A stretch of 64,000 nucleotides of DNA from assembly GCA_029881255.1 (NCBI GenBank), contig JAOUMY010000001.1, forward strand, positions 992,001 through 1,056,000. The letters run 5' to 3'. Under the pieces are notes generated by a model that saw only the letters and a program-made list of their open reading frames with translations, had not been told where the DNA came from and did not search any database. The translations under genes were made by a program, and so were the position numbers. Positions 1 to 9,748 of the stretch are shown here, piece after piece; positions within the stretch are counted from its first letter, which is position 1; every line of letters starts with the position of its first letter. Origin of the DNA: Gammaproteobacteria bacterium. GTDB taxonomy: Bacteria > Pseudomonadota > Gammaproteobacteria > S012-40.

Positions 1-2
1 AG

Positions 3-905
3 AGTCGTCACCCTTTGTCGATTCCTGAGTTTTGTACGGTAGCCTCTCATTTCGGTCACATCATTAACCGTCGTGTAGAGAGTCTGGTGCGGCATGCCTA
101 TGAGTTTTTCTTTGAAAAAGATAACAATGAGCGTGGGATATTTGTGACTGAAGCGGCGAAAAATATCTTTGTAGTTGAACGCAAGGAGAAAAAATTCACC
201 GCGCAGCGCTTTAGCTCGCTATCGCAGTTGGTGGCCTTTATGAGTATGCCGGTAAACCACTTTCGCGGGGCATGCATAGACGAGCAGTCGTTGAATTCGC
301 AGCCTTTGCGCAGTATTCTCGAAATGAACGAGCCTGGAAAAGTGCAAGTTTTCTATGAGAAAGGTAAGAAGGGGAGTGCGGTGTGGATACTTGACGAAAA
401 CGGCGCACTTTCGGTGCAGCAGTATGAGGGAGTAGATACCTTTGGATTGTTGCATGACTATTACCAATTTATTGCCGATTCACTAAAGCACTACGCGTGT
501 AAAAATGATGAAGAAAGCGAAATAGAGCGAGAATTTCTGCATCGAGAAAATGAGCTTCTTGGCTTCTATAATATGAAAAAAGAAGGATTAAAATTCAAAA
601 TTACTGAAATGGATTTGATGAACCTGCGGCATGCCCAAATACCGTATGATCTGCTTGCTCATGGAGATTTGAGAAAAGGAAAAACGGTTTTCAAATTTAC
701 GTTCAAAGGGCAGGAACTGAGCTCGGCAGAATTAGGCTCAAAAGTATTTGACGAAGTACGCAAGCAAGTCGGCGTCGAAGGAAAGATATCTATTACGCGC
801 ATGGTATTAAGTCCAGAATTAATGAATCTGAAGAAAGGCCAGAAACCAAGTATTCAACATCTCTTGAACTACAAGAAGCGCATTGAAGAAAAACTAAATA
901 AATAG
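3..905 (+). CDS. cyaA: Class I adenylate cyclase, C-terminal part (cut by window edge)
   Basis: The reading frame is open from the first bases of the window, so the gene continues to the left; the TTG at 15 is not a real start. About 300 C-terminal residues are visible. They contain a VQVFYEKG strand, then WILDENGAL, a pattern I associate with the C-terminal part of gammaproteobacterial class I adenylate cyclases, which make cAMP from ATP in the cytoplasm. The catalytic N-terminal domain lies outside the window, so it cannot be checked. A nearby lptM-lysA pair matches the neighbourhood I recall for cyaA in Pseudomonas. It converges with the broken esterase gene. The alternative is an unrelated conserved protein; the call rests on family resemblance and context. 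Confidence 0.62.
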   Translation, partial: SRHPLSIPEFCTVASHFGHIINRRVESLVRHAYEFFFEKDNNERGIFVTEAAKNIFVVERKEKKFTAQRFSSLSQLVAFMSMPVNHFRGACIDEQSLNSQPLRSILEMNEPGKVQVFYEKGKKGSAVWILDENGALSVQQYEGVDTFGLLHDYYQFIADSLKHYACKNDEESEIEREFLHRENELLGFYNMKKEGLKFKITEMDLMNLRHAQIPYDLLAHGDLRKGKTVFKFTFKGQELSSAELGSKVFDEVRKQVGVEGKISITRMVLSPELMNLKKGQKPSIQHLLNYKKRIEEKLNK

Positions 906-919
906 ATTTCACTTGAATT

Positions 920-1579
920 CTATTGTTTCAGTATCTTTTTTAGCCAATCACGAATATCGTTAATCTGTTGCGTATGTATGCTATGAGGCATAGGGTACTC
1001 GCGCCATTCCACCGAATAGCCGGCCGCCGTTAGCGAGCTTTGTGATTGTTTTCAAAGCGCCAACGGTACTACAGGATCGTATACGCCGTGCATTAACATT
1101 ATCGGGGTGTTGCGGTTGGCGGGATGACCGAAGTTCCCGGATTCCTGGCGCGCCAGGTAAGAGGATAGGACAAGTATGCCTTTAAGTGTCTTACCGTAAT
1201 GCAGCCCGGTTTGTAGTGCGATTACGCCTCCCTGCGAGAATCCCGCGAGTACCACCGATCTGTTTTGAGAAAGCTCCTTGTCGACAAGGCCATTGATTCT
1301 TTCGGCGCTTTCCTTGATTCCCGCTAAATCCTGGTAGCGTCCCAGATCCGGATTGTCTATGTCGTACCATCCGCGCATGACCATGCCATTGTTAATGGTA
1401 ATTGGGCGTCGCGGTGCATGAGGGAAAACAAATCGTACGCCGAGGGTCTTATCCAGTCCAAGTTCTTCGGCGATCGGAACAAAATCGTTACCATCGGCCC
1501 CCAGTCCATGTAGCCAGATAATACTGGTTTGGACGTTTGCAGCGGTATCGATGGTGATGGCTTCCATTAGTTCGGACAT
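920..1579 (-). pseudogene. Carboxylesterase/phospholipase family hydrolase interrupted by an in-frame TGA
   Basis: The ATG at 1579 opens an alpha/beta hydrolase of the carboxylesterase type, with IIWLHGLGADGNDF near the start, the nucleophile motif GFSQGG and the acid loop YDPVVP. The frame stops at a TGA (1052-1054) after 175 residues. Reading on in the same frame gives 43 more residues, including WREYPMPHSI, which carries the expected catalytic His, and ends at TAG (920-922). The restored length of 219 fits the family. The stop sits just after PLAL, where homologues usually have Gly or another small residue, so a single GGA to TGA change would explain it. As written the product lacks its catalytic His. 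It could be a true nonsense mutation, a sequencing error or read-through. Confidence 0.82.
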
Positions 1580-1668
1580 GTTCGATTTCTGACCTATCGT
1601 TAAATTGCGGCTATTGTTAAACTATCGCCCCTTGAATTCAAGCCAGACAAGCTGGTCGAGAAATAGTG

Positions 1669-1812
1669 GTGAGCAAACTGTTAAAAATGCTAGTGCTGAT
1701 TTTGTTGTTTGCGCTGACAAGCAATGCCTGCGGACATAAAGGCGAATTGTATTTACCGGCCTCGGCAGAAAAGCAAAACACGACGAAACAGAAAAAATTA
1801 CATCAGGAATAG
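1669..1812 (+). CDS. lptM: LptM-type small lipoprotein (LPS translocon maturation)
   Basis: A 47-residue ORF starts with GTG. It has a hydrophobic signal segment (residues 4-16) ending at a Cys in TSNAC, followed by GHKGELYLP. The CGxKGxLYLP signature directly before lysA is typical of the YifL/LppL family, now LptM, which helps the LptDE outer-membrane translocon mature. The residues before the Cys (S-N-A) are a weak lipobox. The stop is 4 nt before the lysA ATG, so the two are probably co-transcribed. The gene is easily missed because of its size and GTG start. Confidence 0.8.
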   Translation: MSKLLKMLVLILLFALTSNACGHKGELYLPASAEKQNTTKQKKLHQE

Positions 1813-1816
1813 TAGT

Positions 1817-3067
1817 ATGGATCATTTTGAATATCGTGACGGTGAGTTGTATGCGGAATCGGTGAAAGTGGCCGATATAGCCCGTAATGTGGGGACTCCT
1901 TGCTATATTTATTCTCGCGCGACATTTGAACGACACTGGCATGCGTTTAGTGACAGCCTCAAACGACATCGCCACCTGGTGTGTTATGCCGTAAAAGCCA
2001 ACTCTAATCTGGCCGTGTTGAACCTGTTGGCTCGCCTGGGCTCCGGCTTTGATATCGTGTCCGGCGGTGAATTGTTTCGCGTCATCAAAGCGGGCGGTGA
2101 TCCCGGGAAAACGGTTTTTTCTGGTGTTGGTAAAACGGCTCAGGAAATGCGCTATGCCCTCGAACAGGGTATCCATTGTTTCAATCTTGAATCGATAGAC
2201 GAGCTGAATCGTCTGGATGCGGTAGCGGCTGAGTTAGGTGTTAAAGCACCGGTTGCCGTTCGAGTGAATCCTGATGTCGATGCCAAGACTCATCCATATA
2301 TTTCTACAGGCCTGAAAGAAAACAAATTTGGTATTGATATCAAACGCGCGGTGGACGTGTATAGACGTGCAGCGGCTAGCGAACATCTGTCGATCAAAGG
2401 CGTTGCCTGTCATATCGGTTCACAATTGACCACACTTAGCCCCTTTCTTGATGCGCTTGATCGGGTGTTGGCATTGATCGATGAATTGAAGGCACAAGGT
2501 ATCACTATCCAGCACATCGATCTGGGCGGCGGCCTGGGTGTGCGCTATCGCGATGAAAAACCACCCTTACCGTCCGAATATGCCGATGCCATCGATCAGC
2601 GTCTGGGGGATAGAAAGTTATCTATACATATCGAGCCTGGACGTGCGATAGCGGCGAATGCGGGAATTCTCGTGACAAATGTGGAGTTTCTTAAGCATGG
2701 TTCGGATAAGAATTTCGCCGTTATAGACGCTGCAATGAACGATTTAATGCGTCCGTCCTTATACGGTGCCTGGCAGGAAATTATCCCCGTAGTGCAAAGC
2801 TCAGCGCATGAGAAGCAGACATATGACGTGGTTGGTCCCGTCTGCGAAACGGGCGATTTCCTGGGTAAGGATCGCTTGCTTGGCATTGCGCCTGGTGATT
2901 TGCTTGCAGTGCGTTCTGCCGGCGCATATGGGTTTAGCATGAGTTCGAATTACAACTCTCGCCCACGTGTTGCTGAGGTTATGGTTGACGGCGCAGGGTT
3001 TCATATTATCCGCCAACGCGAAACGCTGGAAGACATCGTTAAAGGCGAGGCCTTGTTGCCCGAATAG
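1817..3067 (+). CDS. lysA: Diaminopimelate decarboxylase
   Basis: This 416-residue fold-type III PLP enzyme decarboxylates meso-diaminopimelate to L-lysine, the last step of lysine synthesis, in the cytoplasm. Visible motifs are CYAVKANSN (PLP lysine), HIGSQ, the glycine-rich GGGLGVRY, EPGRAI, and GPVCETGDFLG with the active-site Cys from the partner subunit. The ATG at 1817 (MDHFEYRDGEL) is chosen because it matches family N-termini; a longer frame from 1724 only overlaps lptM. dapF, which often follows lysA, is absent; a convergent chemoreceptor gene follows instead. Confidence 0.96.
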   Translation: MDHFEYRDGELYAESVKVADIARNVGTPCYIYSRATFERHWHAFSDSLKRHRHLVCYAVKANSNLAVLNLLARLGSGFDIVSGGELFRVIKAGGDPGKTVFSGVGKTAQEMRYALEQGIHCFNLESIDELNRLDAVAAELGVKAPVAVRVNPDVDAKTHPYISTGLKENKFGIDIKRAVDVYRRAAASEHLSIKGVACHIGSQLTTLSPFLDALDRVLALIDELKAQGITIQHIDLGGGLGVRYRDEKPPLPSEYADAIDQRLGDRKLSIHIEPGRAIAANAGILVTNVEFLKHGSDKNFAVIDAAMNDLMRPSLYGAWQEIIPVVQSSAHEKQTYDVVGPVCETGDFLGKDRLLGIAPGDLLAVRSAGAYGFSMSSNYNSRPRVAEVMVDGAGFHIIRQRETLEDIVKGEALLPE

Positions 3068-3070
3068 ATG

Positions 3071-4936
3071 TTAGTTGACACGGAAGCGGGTGACGACGGA
3101 CTGCAGTTTGGTAGCAAGCTCCTTGAGTGCCTCACTCGAACCTGCCGTCCTGCTTGCACCCTGTGAGGTGGTTTCGGCTATTTTGCTGATATTGACGATG
3201 CTGTTGTTGATCTCATCCGCGACGGCGGTCTGCTCTTCCGCCGCACTGGCAATTTGGGTGTTCATTTCATTAATGCTGCTAACGGCGCTGGCAATAGTCT
3301 GTAAGGATGTACCGGCCTTGGCCGCCTGTTCAACGGTTTCCCGCGCACGTTCCTGGCTTTCGTTCATAACATTTACGGCGTCTTTGGCACCGCTTTGCAG
3401 GCGCTCAATCATCTCATGAATCTCTCGAGTGGATTCCTGTGTGCGGCTGGCGAGTACCCTGACCTCGTCGGCGACGACGGCAAATCCTCGTCCCTGTTCA
3501 CCAGCGCGAGCCGCTTCAATAGCGGCATTCAGTGCCAGCAGATTCGTTTGTTCAGCGATTCCGCGAATTACGTCCATAACCGAGCCGATATTTTCGCTAT
3601 CGGATTCTAACTTGTTTATTACGGTAGTCGCCCGCTCGATCTCGCGCGCTAGCGCATCGATATCGGTCATAGTTTGCGAAACCACTTTTTGACCGGTACG
3701 TGTTTCCGTATCAGCATTGCGTGCGGCTTCAGCGGCGGCTTCAGCGTTACGCGCAACTTCCTGCACTGTTGCAGACATTTCGTTGATGGCTGTTGCCACC
3801 TGGTCTGTTTCTTTCTGTTGTTCCTGTACGCCACCATTGGTCTGACCGGTGACGATGGCCAATTCTTCAGCCGCACTGGACAAATGTCCCGCGTGGGTGT
3901 GTATTTGCGTGACCTGCGAACTAAGACTCTGAACCAGACTTTTCAAGGACCGGCCAAGGCGATGGGTTTCTTTCAGTCCATTGGCTTCGACTTTTATGGT
4001 TAAGTTGCCATCCTCAACCTGTTCCATGTTGGTAATCAGGTCATTCATGGGTGAGAGTAGAAACTTACGCATAGCAATGACGGTTGCCACTACCCCGATG
4101 ACGATTAACACAAGCATTGTGCCTACAGACAGAAGCTGTGTTTTGAAGAAACTGCTGTTGAATTTCTCGAGGTTTTCCACAATATCCACAACGAGCAATG
4201 TCTTGCCAGCGGCGTCGGCTAATTCATACGGAACAACCAGACTATTGGCATCAAGTGTTGAGGGCCAGTTGTCGGTTTTAAATGTTTCTTCCGAATGAAT
4301 GCTTTTAATGCGCACGGCCGTGTTTAAAACTTCTTCGAGTTTGCGTAGATTGAAAGCCGGGTCAACCACTACTTCCAAATAACCAGAAAGACGCAGGCCT
4401 CCAACCGGCACTAGCACAGAATGCATCGGGCCGTGGTCAGAAATCCAAAGTTCGGATAGCGCCTTGAAGCGATCACCGCCTTTACGCACTTTGGCCGTTT
4501 CATAAAGATTTGTCGGCAGTTTGCGAGGGAGTCCACTAATACCTTCGCTACTCTCTAACGTAAAACGTAATTCCTGATCGTATAAACGCAGCTTATTTAG
4601 TTTCAATAAGCCCGAAGTTACGAAGCGTTGAGCAAATTGTTCATTGAGATGATTTACGACGAATTCACTGTTTTCCGGCTCATCGAGCTGAGTGTATGCA
4701 TTGCGGAATTCGGAAGACTTACCCGCTGTTGTTCCCAGGTCCTGCGCGATTAGTGCAAGCTCCTTGATAATTTCCTGGCTCGAGACCTGTGTAATGCGTG
4801 ACAAAATACGGACTTCTTCGCTCTCTGCCGCATTTTTGAATAGACTGGCGGAGAAAAAGGAAAGTGTCACCGCAATGGTTCCAATTCCAATAACGGAACC
4901 TAAGGTTAACAGCCTGAGTGAAACACGATTAATCAT
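3071..4936 (-). CDS. Methyl-accepting chemotaxis protein
   Basis: The 621-residue receptor has a transmembrane segment at about 8-30, a periplasmic sensor of about 235 residues, a second transmembrane segment at about 268-292, a HAMP domain, and a long coiled-coil signalling domain. The hairpin tip reads [20 protein letters not shown], the invariant region that contacts CheA and CheW. The C-terminus (VVTRFRVN) lacks a CheR/CheB-docking pentapeptide. I cannot assign the ligand. It follows the rhodanese gene by 64 bp with a hairpin between, so it may have its own promoter. It ends 3 bp from the convergent lysA. Confidence 0.95.
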   Translation of the reverse strand: MINRVSLRLLTLGSVIGIGTIAVTLSFFSASLFKNAAESEEVRILSRITQVSSQEIIKELALIAQDLGTTAGKSSEFRNAYTQLDEPENSEFVVNHLNEQFAQRFVTSGLLKLNKLRLYDQELRFTLESSEGISGLPRKLPTNLYETAKVRKGGDRFKALSELWISDHGPMHSVLVPVGGLRLSGYLEVVVDPAFNLRKLEEVLNTAVRIKSIHSEETFKTDNWPSTLDANSLVVPYELADAAGKTLLVVDIVENLEKFNSSFFKTQLLSVGTMLVLIVIGVVATVIAMRKFLLSPMNDLITNMEQVEDGNLTIKVEANGLKETHRLGRSLKSLVQSLSSQVTQIHTHAGHLSSAAEELAIVTGQTNGGVQEQQKETDQVATAINEMSATVQEVARNAEAAAEAARNADTETRTGQKVVSQTMTDIDALAREIERATTVINKLESDSENIGSVMDVIRGIAEQTNLLALNAAIEAARAGEQGRGFAVVADEVRVLASRTQESTREIHEMIERLQSGAKDAVNVMNESQERARETVEQAAKAGTSLQTIASAVSSINEMNTQIASAAEEQTAVADEINNSIVNISKIAETTSQGASRTAGSSEALKELATKLQSVVTRFRVN

Positions 4937-4962
4937 AATAATAGTTATATTCGGTTAGCGTA

Positions 4963-4984
4963 GGAGGGGTTGTATCACCCCTCC
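4963..4984 (-). terminator. Hairpin between the rhodanese gene and the chemoreceptor gene
   Basis: There is a perfect 8-bp inverted repeat (GGAGGGGT / ACCCCTCC) with a 6-nt loop. It lies just after the rhodanese stop codon on the minus strand. No T-run follows on either strand, so it may be a weak or Rho-assisted stop, or an mRNA-stabilising hairpin, rather than a classic intrinsic terminator. Confidence 0.4.
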
Positions 4985-5000
4985 TTGCTAGAGCGAGTAA

Positions 5001-5432
5001 TTACGGATGAACGACGGGTAAGCCTTTCGCTTCCCATTCTTCCATTCCGCCGCGGAACCAGTAGACCTTTTTGTAACCAGCGGCTAGCGCAACCTTAGCA
5101 GACTTAACGCTGCGTCCGCATTTAACACCGTTACAGTAGAAAACAATAGGTGTGGTTTTGGACTTGACATGCTTGGCCAAAGAATCTTTTGTTGTCTCTG
5201 TATTAGGCAGGCTAATCGCACCTTCGATAAAACCTTTTTGAAAATCGCTTTTCTTGCGTGCGTCGAGGATGACGAGTTGAGGTGAACCTTCAACCAGTTC
5301 AATTAAATCCTCGGCAGATACGCGAGTCGTACCATCGATAAATGGAGGAACCTCTTTTTTTTCCGCGAAACTTGTTCCGGAAACGAGCAGGGTTCCGAGT
5401 AATACCAGTAAGGTGGCTCTCAACGCTTTCAT
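5001..5432 (-). CDS. Periplasmic single-domain rhodanese-like protein
   Basis: The 143-residue protein has a signal peptide (about residues 1-23, cleavage after SGTSFA) and one rhodanese domain. The domain has the entry strand VILDARKKSDF, FIEGAISLP, and the active-site loop FYCNGVKCGRS with the nucleophilic Cys. The end YWFRGGMEEWEAKGLPV is typical of the fold. Family members bind or transfer sulfane sulfur; the acceptor is unknown and the signal places this one in the periplasm. The ATG at 5432 directly precedes the signal peptide. Confidence 0.9.
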   Translation of the reverse strand: MKALRATLLVLLGTLLVSGTSFAEKKEVPPFIDGTTRVSAEDLIELVEGSPQLVILDARKKSDFQKGFIEGAISLPNTETTKDSLAKHVKSKTTPIVFYCNGVKCGRSVKSAKVALAAGYKKVYWFRGGMEEWEAKGLPVVHP

Positions 5433-5566
5433 AAAATATTCTCTCCAGTGGTTTGCAAACTAATCTAACTATTATTTTATGGTATATAGACTTAGGTAGT
5501 TCTCCTGCCCCCGTATATATGATTTCGTCCTTTTTCGAGTAAGACTTTAGTTGTAAAGACCGATGT

Positions 5567-6331
5567 TTAGTCAATATTTCCGGATGGTAACAATGGAAAA
5601 GCGCCTTCCAGTCGGGTGAGGTAGGCGGTAAAGGTTAATCCTGATTCGGCGTATTGTATTTGAACGGGCAAGTACTGGAGTGAAGGGGCGCACCAGAGGC
5701 TGGTGCTAAAAAACTCGGTGTCAGCATGGACCACCAGCGTGTCGAGTCGGCCAAGATAGGTGTCTATTGCCTCTTTCTTTTGGAGCTTGATGTGAAAGTC
5801 CTTTAACTTTTTGTTTTCTGTGATGTGATACATCATCTCCTTTTTACCTTGAGCTAGGTCTTGCATGATTTGTAGGGGGTAAACGTTTTGATCGAGACTG
5901 CCTTTTTCTAGCGGATAGGTTCGTTTGGTTACACCTATCGTTGAGTGGGCGGTATCTGTGTGCCAGTCGAATTGTTGAGCAACGACGTTTCCCTTGTTAT
6001 CGGAATAGGCGTAATCCAATGGTCTCAGTAGACGATTATGGATGTCGAAATGTGTGACTCGCGTCTCAGACTTTTTGAGCAGGTAGCCGGCAAAACCGGT
6101 GGTTTTTAACGTAGACGTATATTCATGCGGTGTGGATGAATTCCAGGTCAGGATGCGTGTGGCTTCGCCAACTTTCAGGGGGCCGATTTTGACATCGTAA
6201 TAGGCTGAGAAGGCTGGAGGGAGTCCAGGGGCTGGCGCTTCAGTGTGGTTGTTCTGGGCTCTGCAAGGAAAGGCTGGCAGGCCAGCCAGTATCACCAGAG
6301 TATATAACAGGCGTTTCAAGCACTTTTCCAT
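5567..6331 (-). CDS. DUF3108 periplasmic protein
   Basis: The 254-residue protein has a signal peptide (about 1-25, ending PAFPCRA) followed by a DUF3108 domain, recognisable from the AYYDVKIGPLKVGEATRILT opening. No enzyme motif is visible; the fold is expected to be beta-rich and periplasmic. Genes of this family often follow purN in gammaproteobacteria, as here. The start overlaps the last 92 bp of purN in another frame. A shorter start inside the signal peptide is unlikely because the hydrophobic core would be lost. The function is unknown. Confidence 0.82.
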   Translation of the reverse strand: MEKCLKRLLYTLVILAGLPAFPCRAQNNHTEAPAPGLPPAFSAYYDVKIGPLKVGEATRILTWNSSTPHEYTSTLKTTGFAGYLLKKSETRVTHFDIHNRLLRPLDYAYSDNKGNVVAQQFDWHTDTAHSTIGVTKRTYPLEKGSLDQNVYPLQIMQDLAQGKKEMMYHITENKKLKDFHIKLQKKEAIDTYLGRLDTLVVHADTEFFSTSLWCAPSLQYLPVQIQYAESGLTFTAYLTRLEGAFPLLPSGNID

Positions 6332-6935
6332 CGAGATAGACCTTGTCCTTGCGCATGATTAAACGATTTTCGGCAAACCATTTGACAGCTTCAGGATAAA
6401 TGATGTGCTCCACTTCCTGTACGCGTTTGGCCAGATTTGCCGCAGCGTCATTTTCAAATATCTTGACCCTGGCCTGAACAATTAATGGTCCACCGTCGAG
6501 TTCGAGTGTAACAAAGTGGACAGTCGCCCCATGATATTTTTCCCCAGCGGCCAGCGCACGCTGGTGTGTATTCAATCCTCGATAACTGGGTAGCAAGGAG
6601 GGGTGGATGTTGAGTAGCTTGCCTTCATAGTGCGCAACAAATTCCGGGGTCAGGATGCGCATAAAGCCGGCCAGTACCACGAGCTGGGGACGGTAACGGT
6701 CGATCGTTTCGATCAATTGCAGATCAAACGACTCTCGATCGGCAAACTGTTGGTGGTTGATAACCTGTGTTTCGATATTGGCGTTTGCGGCTCGTGTCAG
6801 ACCGTAGGCATTTGGGCGGTTAGAGATGACCGCAGCGATCTTTATCGGCAAAGTACCGGATTGCTGACCATCGATTAGGGCTTGCAGATTGGAACCATTA
6901 CCTGAAATCAGTACGACGACTTTTGTGTTGTACAT
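6240..6935 (-). CDS. purN: Phosphoribosylglycinamide formyltransferase
   Basis: The 231-residue GAR transformylase transfers a formyl group from 10-formyl-THF in purine synthesis. The motifs ISGNGSNLQAL (phosphate binding), NIHPSLLPSYRGLNTHQRAL (catalytic Asn-His) and GATVHFV are present. It starts 6 bp after purM, so the two form an operon. It is longer than usual: the last 30 or so residues (after VYLDGKVLE) overlap the DUF3108 gene and look like a family-specific tail. Confidence 0.96.
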   Translation of the reverse strand: MYNTKVVVLISGNGSNLQALIDGQQSGTLPIKIAAVISNRPNAYGLTRAANANIETQVINHQQFADRESFDLQLIETIDRYRPQLVVLAGFMRILTPEFVAHYEGKLLNIHPSLLPSYRGLNTHQRALAAGEKYHGATVHFVTLELDGGPLIVQARVKIFENDAAANLAKRVQEVEHIIYPEAVKWFAENRLIMRKDKVYLDGKVLETPVIYSGDTGWPASLSLQSPEQPH

Positions 6936-6941
6936 GACAAA

Positions 6942-7982
6942 TTAACGTGTCACGCGAACGACGGGTTCCTCGTCGTCAGAGTGTGTGATCTCGCCGATCA
7001 ACCATGCTTGCTCACCGGTGGTTTCCAATTCTGCAATAGCCTGGTCCGCTTCTTCTGCGCTGACGATAACAACCATACCGATGCCGCAATTAAAGGTGCG
7101 TAACATCTCCTTAGTTTCAATATTCGCCTGTTTCTGTAACCAATCGAACACAGGAGGCATGGACCAACTGTTGCCGTCGATCATTGCGCAGGTATTTTGC
7201 GGCATCACCCGTGGAAGATTTTCCAGCAAGCCACCGCCAGTTATATGCGCCAGTGCTTTGATGGAAACTTTTTGTTTGAGCGAAAGTATGGATTTGACAT
7301 AGATACGCGTAGGTGTCAGCAGCGTTTCGCCCAATGTGCTCCCTTCAAAAGGGGACGCCAGGTCTGCCTGGCTGAGTTCCAGGACTTTGCGAATTAATGA
7401 ATAGCCATTGGAGTGCGGACCACTTGAGGCCAGGCCAATCAATTTGTCACCGGTTTTAACTGTGCTGCCATCAATGATCTCATCTTTCTCGACGATACCG
7501 ACGCAAAATCCGGCCAGATCGTAGTCGCCAGGACTGTACATGCCAGGCATTTCCGCGGTTTCGCCCCCGGTCAGGGCGGCACCGGACTGTGTGCATCCCT
7601 CTGCGATCCCTTTGATGACATCTGCGGCCACATCGGTGTCCAGGTGGCCGGTTGCATAGTAATCCAGGAAATAAAGCGGCTCGGCACCTGTCACAATGAT
7701 ATCGTTAACGCACATGGCGACCAGGTCGATGCCTATAGTGTCGTGCTTACCCATTTGGTGAGCGAGCTTGAGCTTGGTACCCACGCCGTCGGTACCTGAG
7801 ACCAACACCGGTTTTCGATAGCGATCGACCGGAATCTCAAATAGAGCGCCAAAACCACCAAGTCCACCAAGTACTCCAGGCCTATTGGTTGCAGCAGTAA
7901 AAGGTTTGATTCTTTCGACAAGCTTGTTACCGGCATCAATATTTACGCCAGCGTCTTGGTAACTAAGGGATTTTTCGTTCAC
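6942..7982 (-). CDS. purM: Phosphoribosylformylglycinamidine cyclo-ligase (AIR synthetase)
   Basis: The 346-residue PurM/ThiL-fold ATPase closes the imidazole ring of the purine precursor. Visible motifs are [37 protein letters not shown] and [11 protein letters not shown]. The start is GTG at 7982, giving the family N-terminus [14 protein letters not shown]. It leads the purM-purN-DUF3108 operon and is divergent from the DUF2066 gene across about 70 bp, which must hold both promoters. Confidence 0.97.
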   Translation of the reverse strand: MNEKSLSYQDAGVNIDAGNKLVERIKPFTAATNRPGVLGGLGGFGALFEIPVDRYRKPVLVSGTDGVGTKLKLAHQMGKHDTIGIDLVAMCVNDIIVTGAEPLYFLDYYATGHLDTDVAADVIKGIAEGCTQSGAALTGGETAEMPGMYSPGDYDLAGFCVGIVEKDEIIDGSTVKTGDKLIGLASSGPHSNGYSLIRKVLELSQADLASPFEGSTLGETLLTPTRIYVKSILSLKQKVSIKALAHITGGGLLENLPRVMPQNTCAMIDGNSWSMPPVFDWLQKQANIETKEMLRTFNCGIGMVVIVSAEEADQAIAELETTGEQAWLIGEITHSDDEEPVVRVTR

Positions 7983-8051
7983 GGTGGTTTGGGTCTCGCT
8001 GTAGAATGGTCGGAACTGATGTATCCGAAAAAGGACGAATTATCTGATAAT

Positions 8052-9191
8052 ATGGTGGCAATTCAAAGAGGAAGATATAAGTCATTGAAGATTAAACATT
8101 GTTCTAAGGTGTTTTGTGGGCAAACGACTCAGATGTTGGTGCTGTTTGCGCTGTTGTTTGCCGGGAAGGCCATGGCTGTTAACGTTGACGGTCTCTACAA
8201 GGTGGAAATTCCAGTGGAATCCCAGCGCAATGAGGAACGGGAGGCTGCCATCCAGAAGGCCATGGAGCTGATGTTGATAAGGGTGACTGGAAACAGCCAG
8301 GTAATGTTGCTGCCGGAGATCCCCAATTTGCTGGCTGAAACGCGCAAATATATCCGCCAATTCCGCTACGCCCGCGCCTCAGAAAGCGGAATTCCCGCAT
8401 TCGGTGCTAACGCGAGCGATCAGGTGCTGCGCGTGGTTTTTGACGAAAAATCGGTAAAAGAGGCCTTGTGGAAGGCTGGCTTACCGGTGTGGAGTAATGC
8501 TCGCCCAGCTACTCTGGTGTGGATAGCTATACAAGATACGGATCGTCGCTATCTACTCGATGCAAATGAGGGTAGAGAAATCGTGGCGGTAATCGACACG
8601 CAGGCAAAGAATCGCGGGATCCCCTTACTTTATCCTTTACTCGACCTCGAAGATCAGGTGAATATCAAGGTATCCGATGTGTGGGGCGGATTTAGTGAAA
8701 ATATCGTGCGTGCTTCGGGCCGCTATCCGGCAGAGGAAATATTTTATGGCAGAATATTTCTCGATCCGTTTGGTAACTGGCAGGCCCGTTGGACCTTGGT
8801 TCATGGTGAACAAACAAAGACCTGGGAGTCGACAGGGGTCGATATGTCTCAGGTGCTGGAAGAAGGTGTTTGGGGCTTAGCCGACAATATCGCTGCCCGT
8901 TACACCAGCTCGTCAGTGGCTGGCGCCGATCAGGGGGTTTTGCGGATGCGCGTGGGACAAGTGAAGAATATACGGGATCTGGTTAGAGCGACTCGGTATC
9001 TGGAATCGCTGGCGCAGATTTCTCGTATGCAATTGTCACGTGTCGAGGCTGATCAAGTGACTTATCAGATCGAATTGCGTAGTGATCAACAGGCGCTTTC
9101 ACGAGCGATTTCTTTGGGACAGGTGCTGGCAGAGGACGGCGGCGCTATTAGTGGAGAAGGGACAAGCCTGGCTTATCGTTTGATGCAATGA
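8052..9191 (+). CDS. DUF2066 secreted protein
   Basis: The 379-residue product from the ATG at 8052 has a signal-like segment (VLFALLFAGKAMA), then the DUF2066 opening VDGLYKVEIPVESQ and a block containing ARKYIRQFRYA-like residues. The family is gammaproteobacterial, exported, and of unknown function. It is regularly found divergent from purM and upstream of the CDP-alcohol transferase, perM and hda, exactly as here. The frame opens at 7956 inside purM, so 8052 (or 8019) is a better start; no strong ribosome site separates these. The stop overlaps the next start by 4 bp (ATGA). Confidence 0.82.
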   Translation: MVAIQRGRYKSLKIKHCSKVFCGQTTQMLVLFALLFAGKAMAVNVDGLYKVEIPVESQRNEEREAAIQKAMELMLIRVTGNSQVMLLPEIPNLLAETRKYIRQFRYARASESGIPAFGANASDQVLRVVFDEKSVKEALWKAGLPVWSNARPATLVWIAIQDTDRRYLLDANEGREIVAVIDTQAKNRGIPLLYPLLDLEDQVNIKVSDVWGGFSENIVRASGRYPAEEIFYGRIFLDPFGNWQARWTLVHGEQTKTWESTGVDMSQVLEEGVWGLADNIAARYTSSSVAGADQGVLRMRVGQVKNIRDLVRATRYLESLAQISRMQLSRVEADQVTYQIELRSDQQALSRAISLGQVLAEDGGAISGEGTSLAYRLMQ

Positions 9192-9748
9192 GGCATATAC
9201 CTAATGCTTTGACCATCATGCGGATCATATTGGTCGCGCCAATATGTTATCTGCTTTATGTTGGTGACTACGAAACGGCGCTTGCGGTGTTTTTTGTCGC
9301 GGCGGCTTCGGATGCCATTGACGGCGTAATCGCTCGCCATTTTGGCTGGCAGAGTCGCCTGGGTTCGATACTCGACCCCCTGGCCGACAAGATCATGATG
9401 GTCTGTTCCTACCTGACCCTCGGCTTGATAGGGTTGCTACCCGCGTGGATCATCGCTCTGGTGTTATTGCGTGATGCGTTAATAGTCTCAGGTGGAGTGG
9501 CCTATCATTATTCCTTTGGGCGCTTCCGTATGGAGCCCAGTAACATCAGCAAAGTGAATACCTTTTTTCAGAGCCTGTTAGCTTTTGTGGTTGTGTCTGC
9601 GGAAGTTTATTTACCAATCGAGGCGGCATATCTGGCACTTCTCGTTTATATTACGGCAGTTACCACCGTCGTCAGCGGCGCAGCATATGTGAGAATCTGG
9701 TCGTTGCGGGCCCTGCAATCAAAAAGAAAACTGAATGTACATGAATGA
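9188..9748 (+). CDS. CDP-alcohol phosphatidyltransferase family membrane protein
   Basis: The 186-residue polytopic protein has the family signature DAIDGVIARHFGWQSRLGS followed by ILDPLADK, i.e. the DG-AR-G-D-D metal and CDP-binding motif near residues 38-64. These enzymes exchange CMP for an alcohol on a CDP-lipid; the alcohol is not determined. It resembles PgsA-type transferases, but the true pgsA usually sits next to uvrC, so this is probably a paralogue. It is translationally coupled to the DUF2066 gene and overlaps perM by 14 bp. Confidence 0.88.
   Translation: MRHIPNALTIMRIILVAPICYLLYVGDYETALAVFFVAAASDAIDGVIARHFGWQSRLGSILDPLADKIMMVCSYLTLGLIGLLPAWIIALVLLRDALIVSGGVAYHYSFGRFRMEPSNISKVNTFFQSLLAFVVVSAEVYLPIEAAYLALLVYITAVTTVVSGAAYVRIWSLRALQSKRKLNVHE

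Noticed and set aside
1052-1054. TGA in the esterase as selenocysteine
   Set aside because: The position is not a Cys in the family and no SECIS-like hairpin follows directly.
1622-2176. 184-codon frame antisense to lptM and lysA
   Set aside because: It lies wholly over well-supported genes and has no family features.
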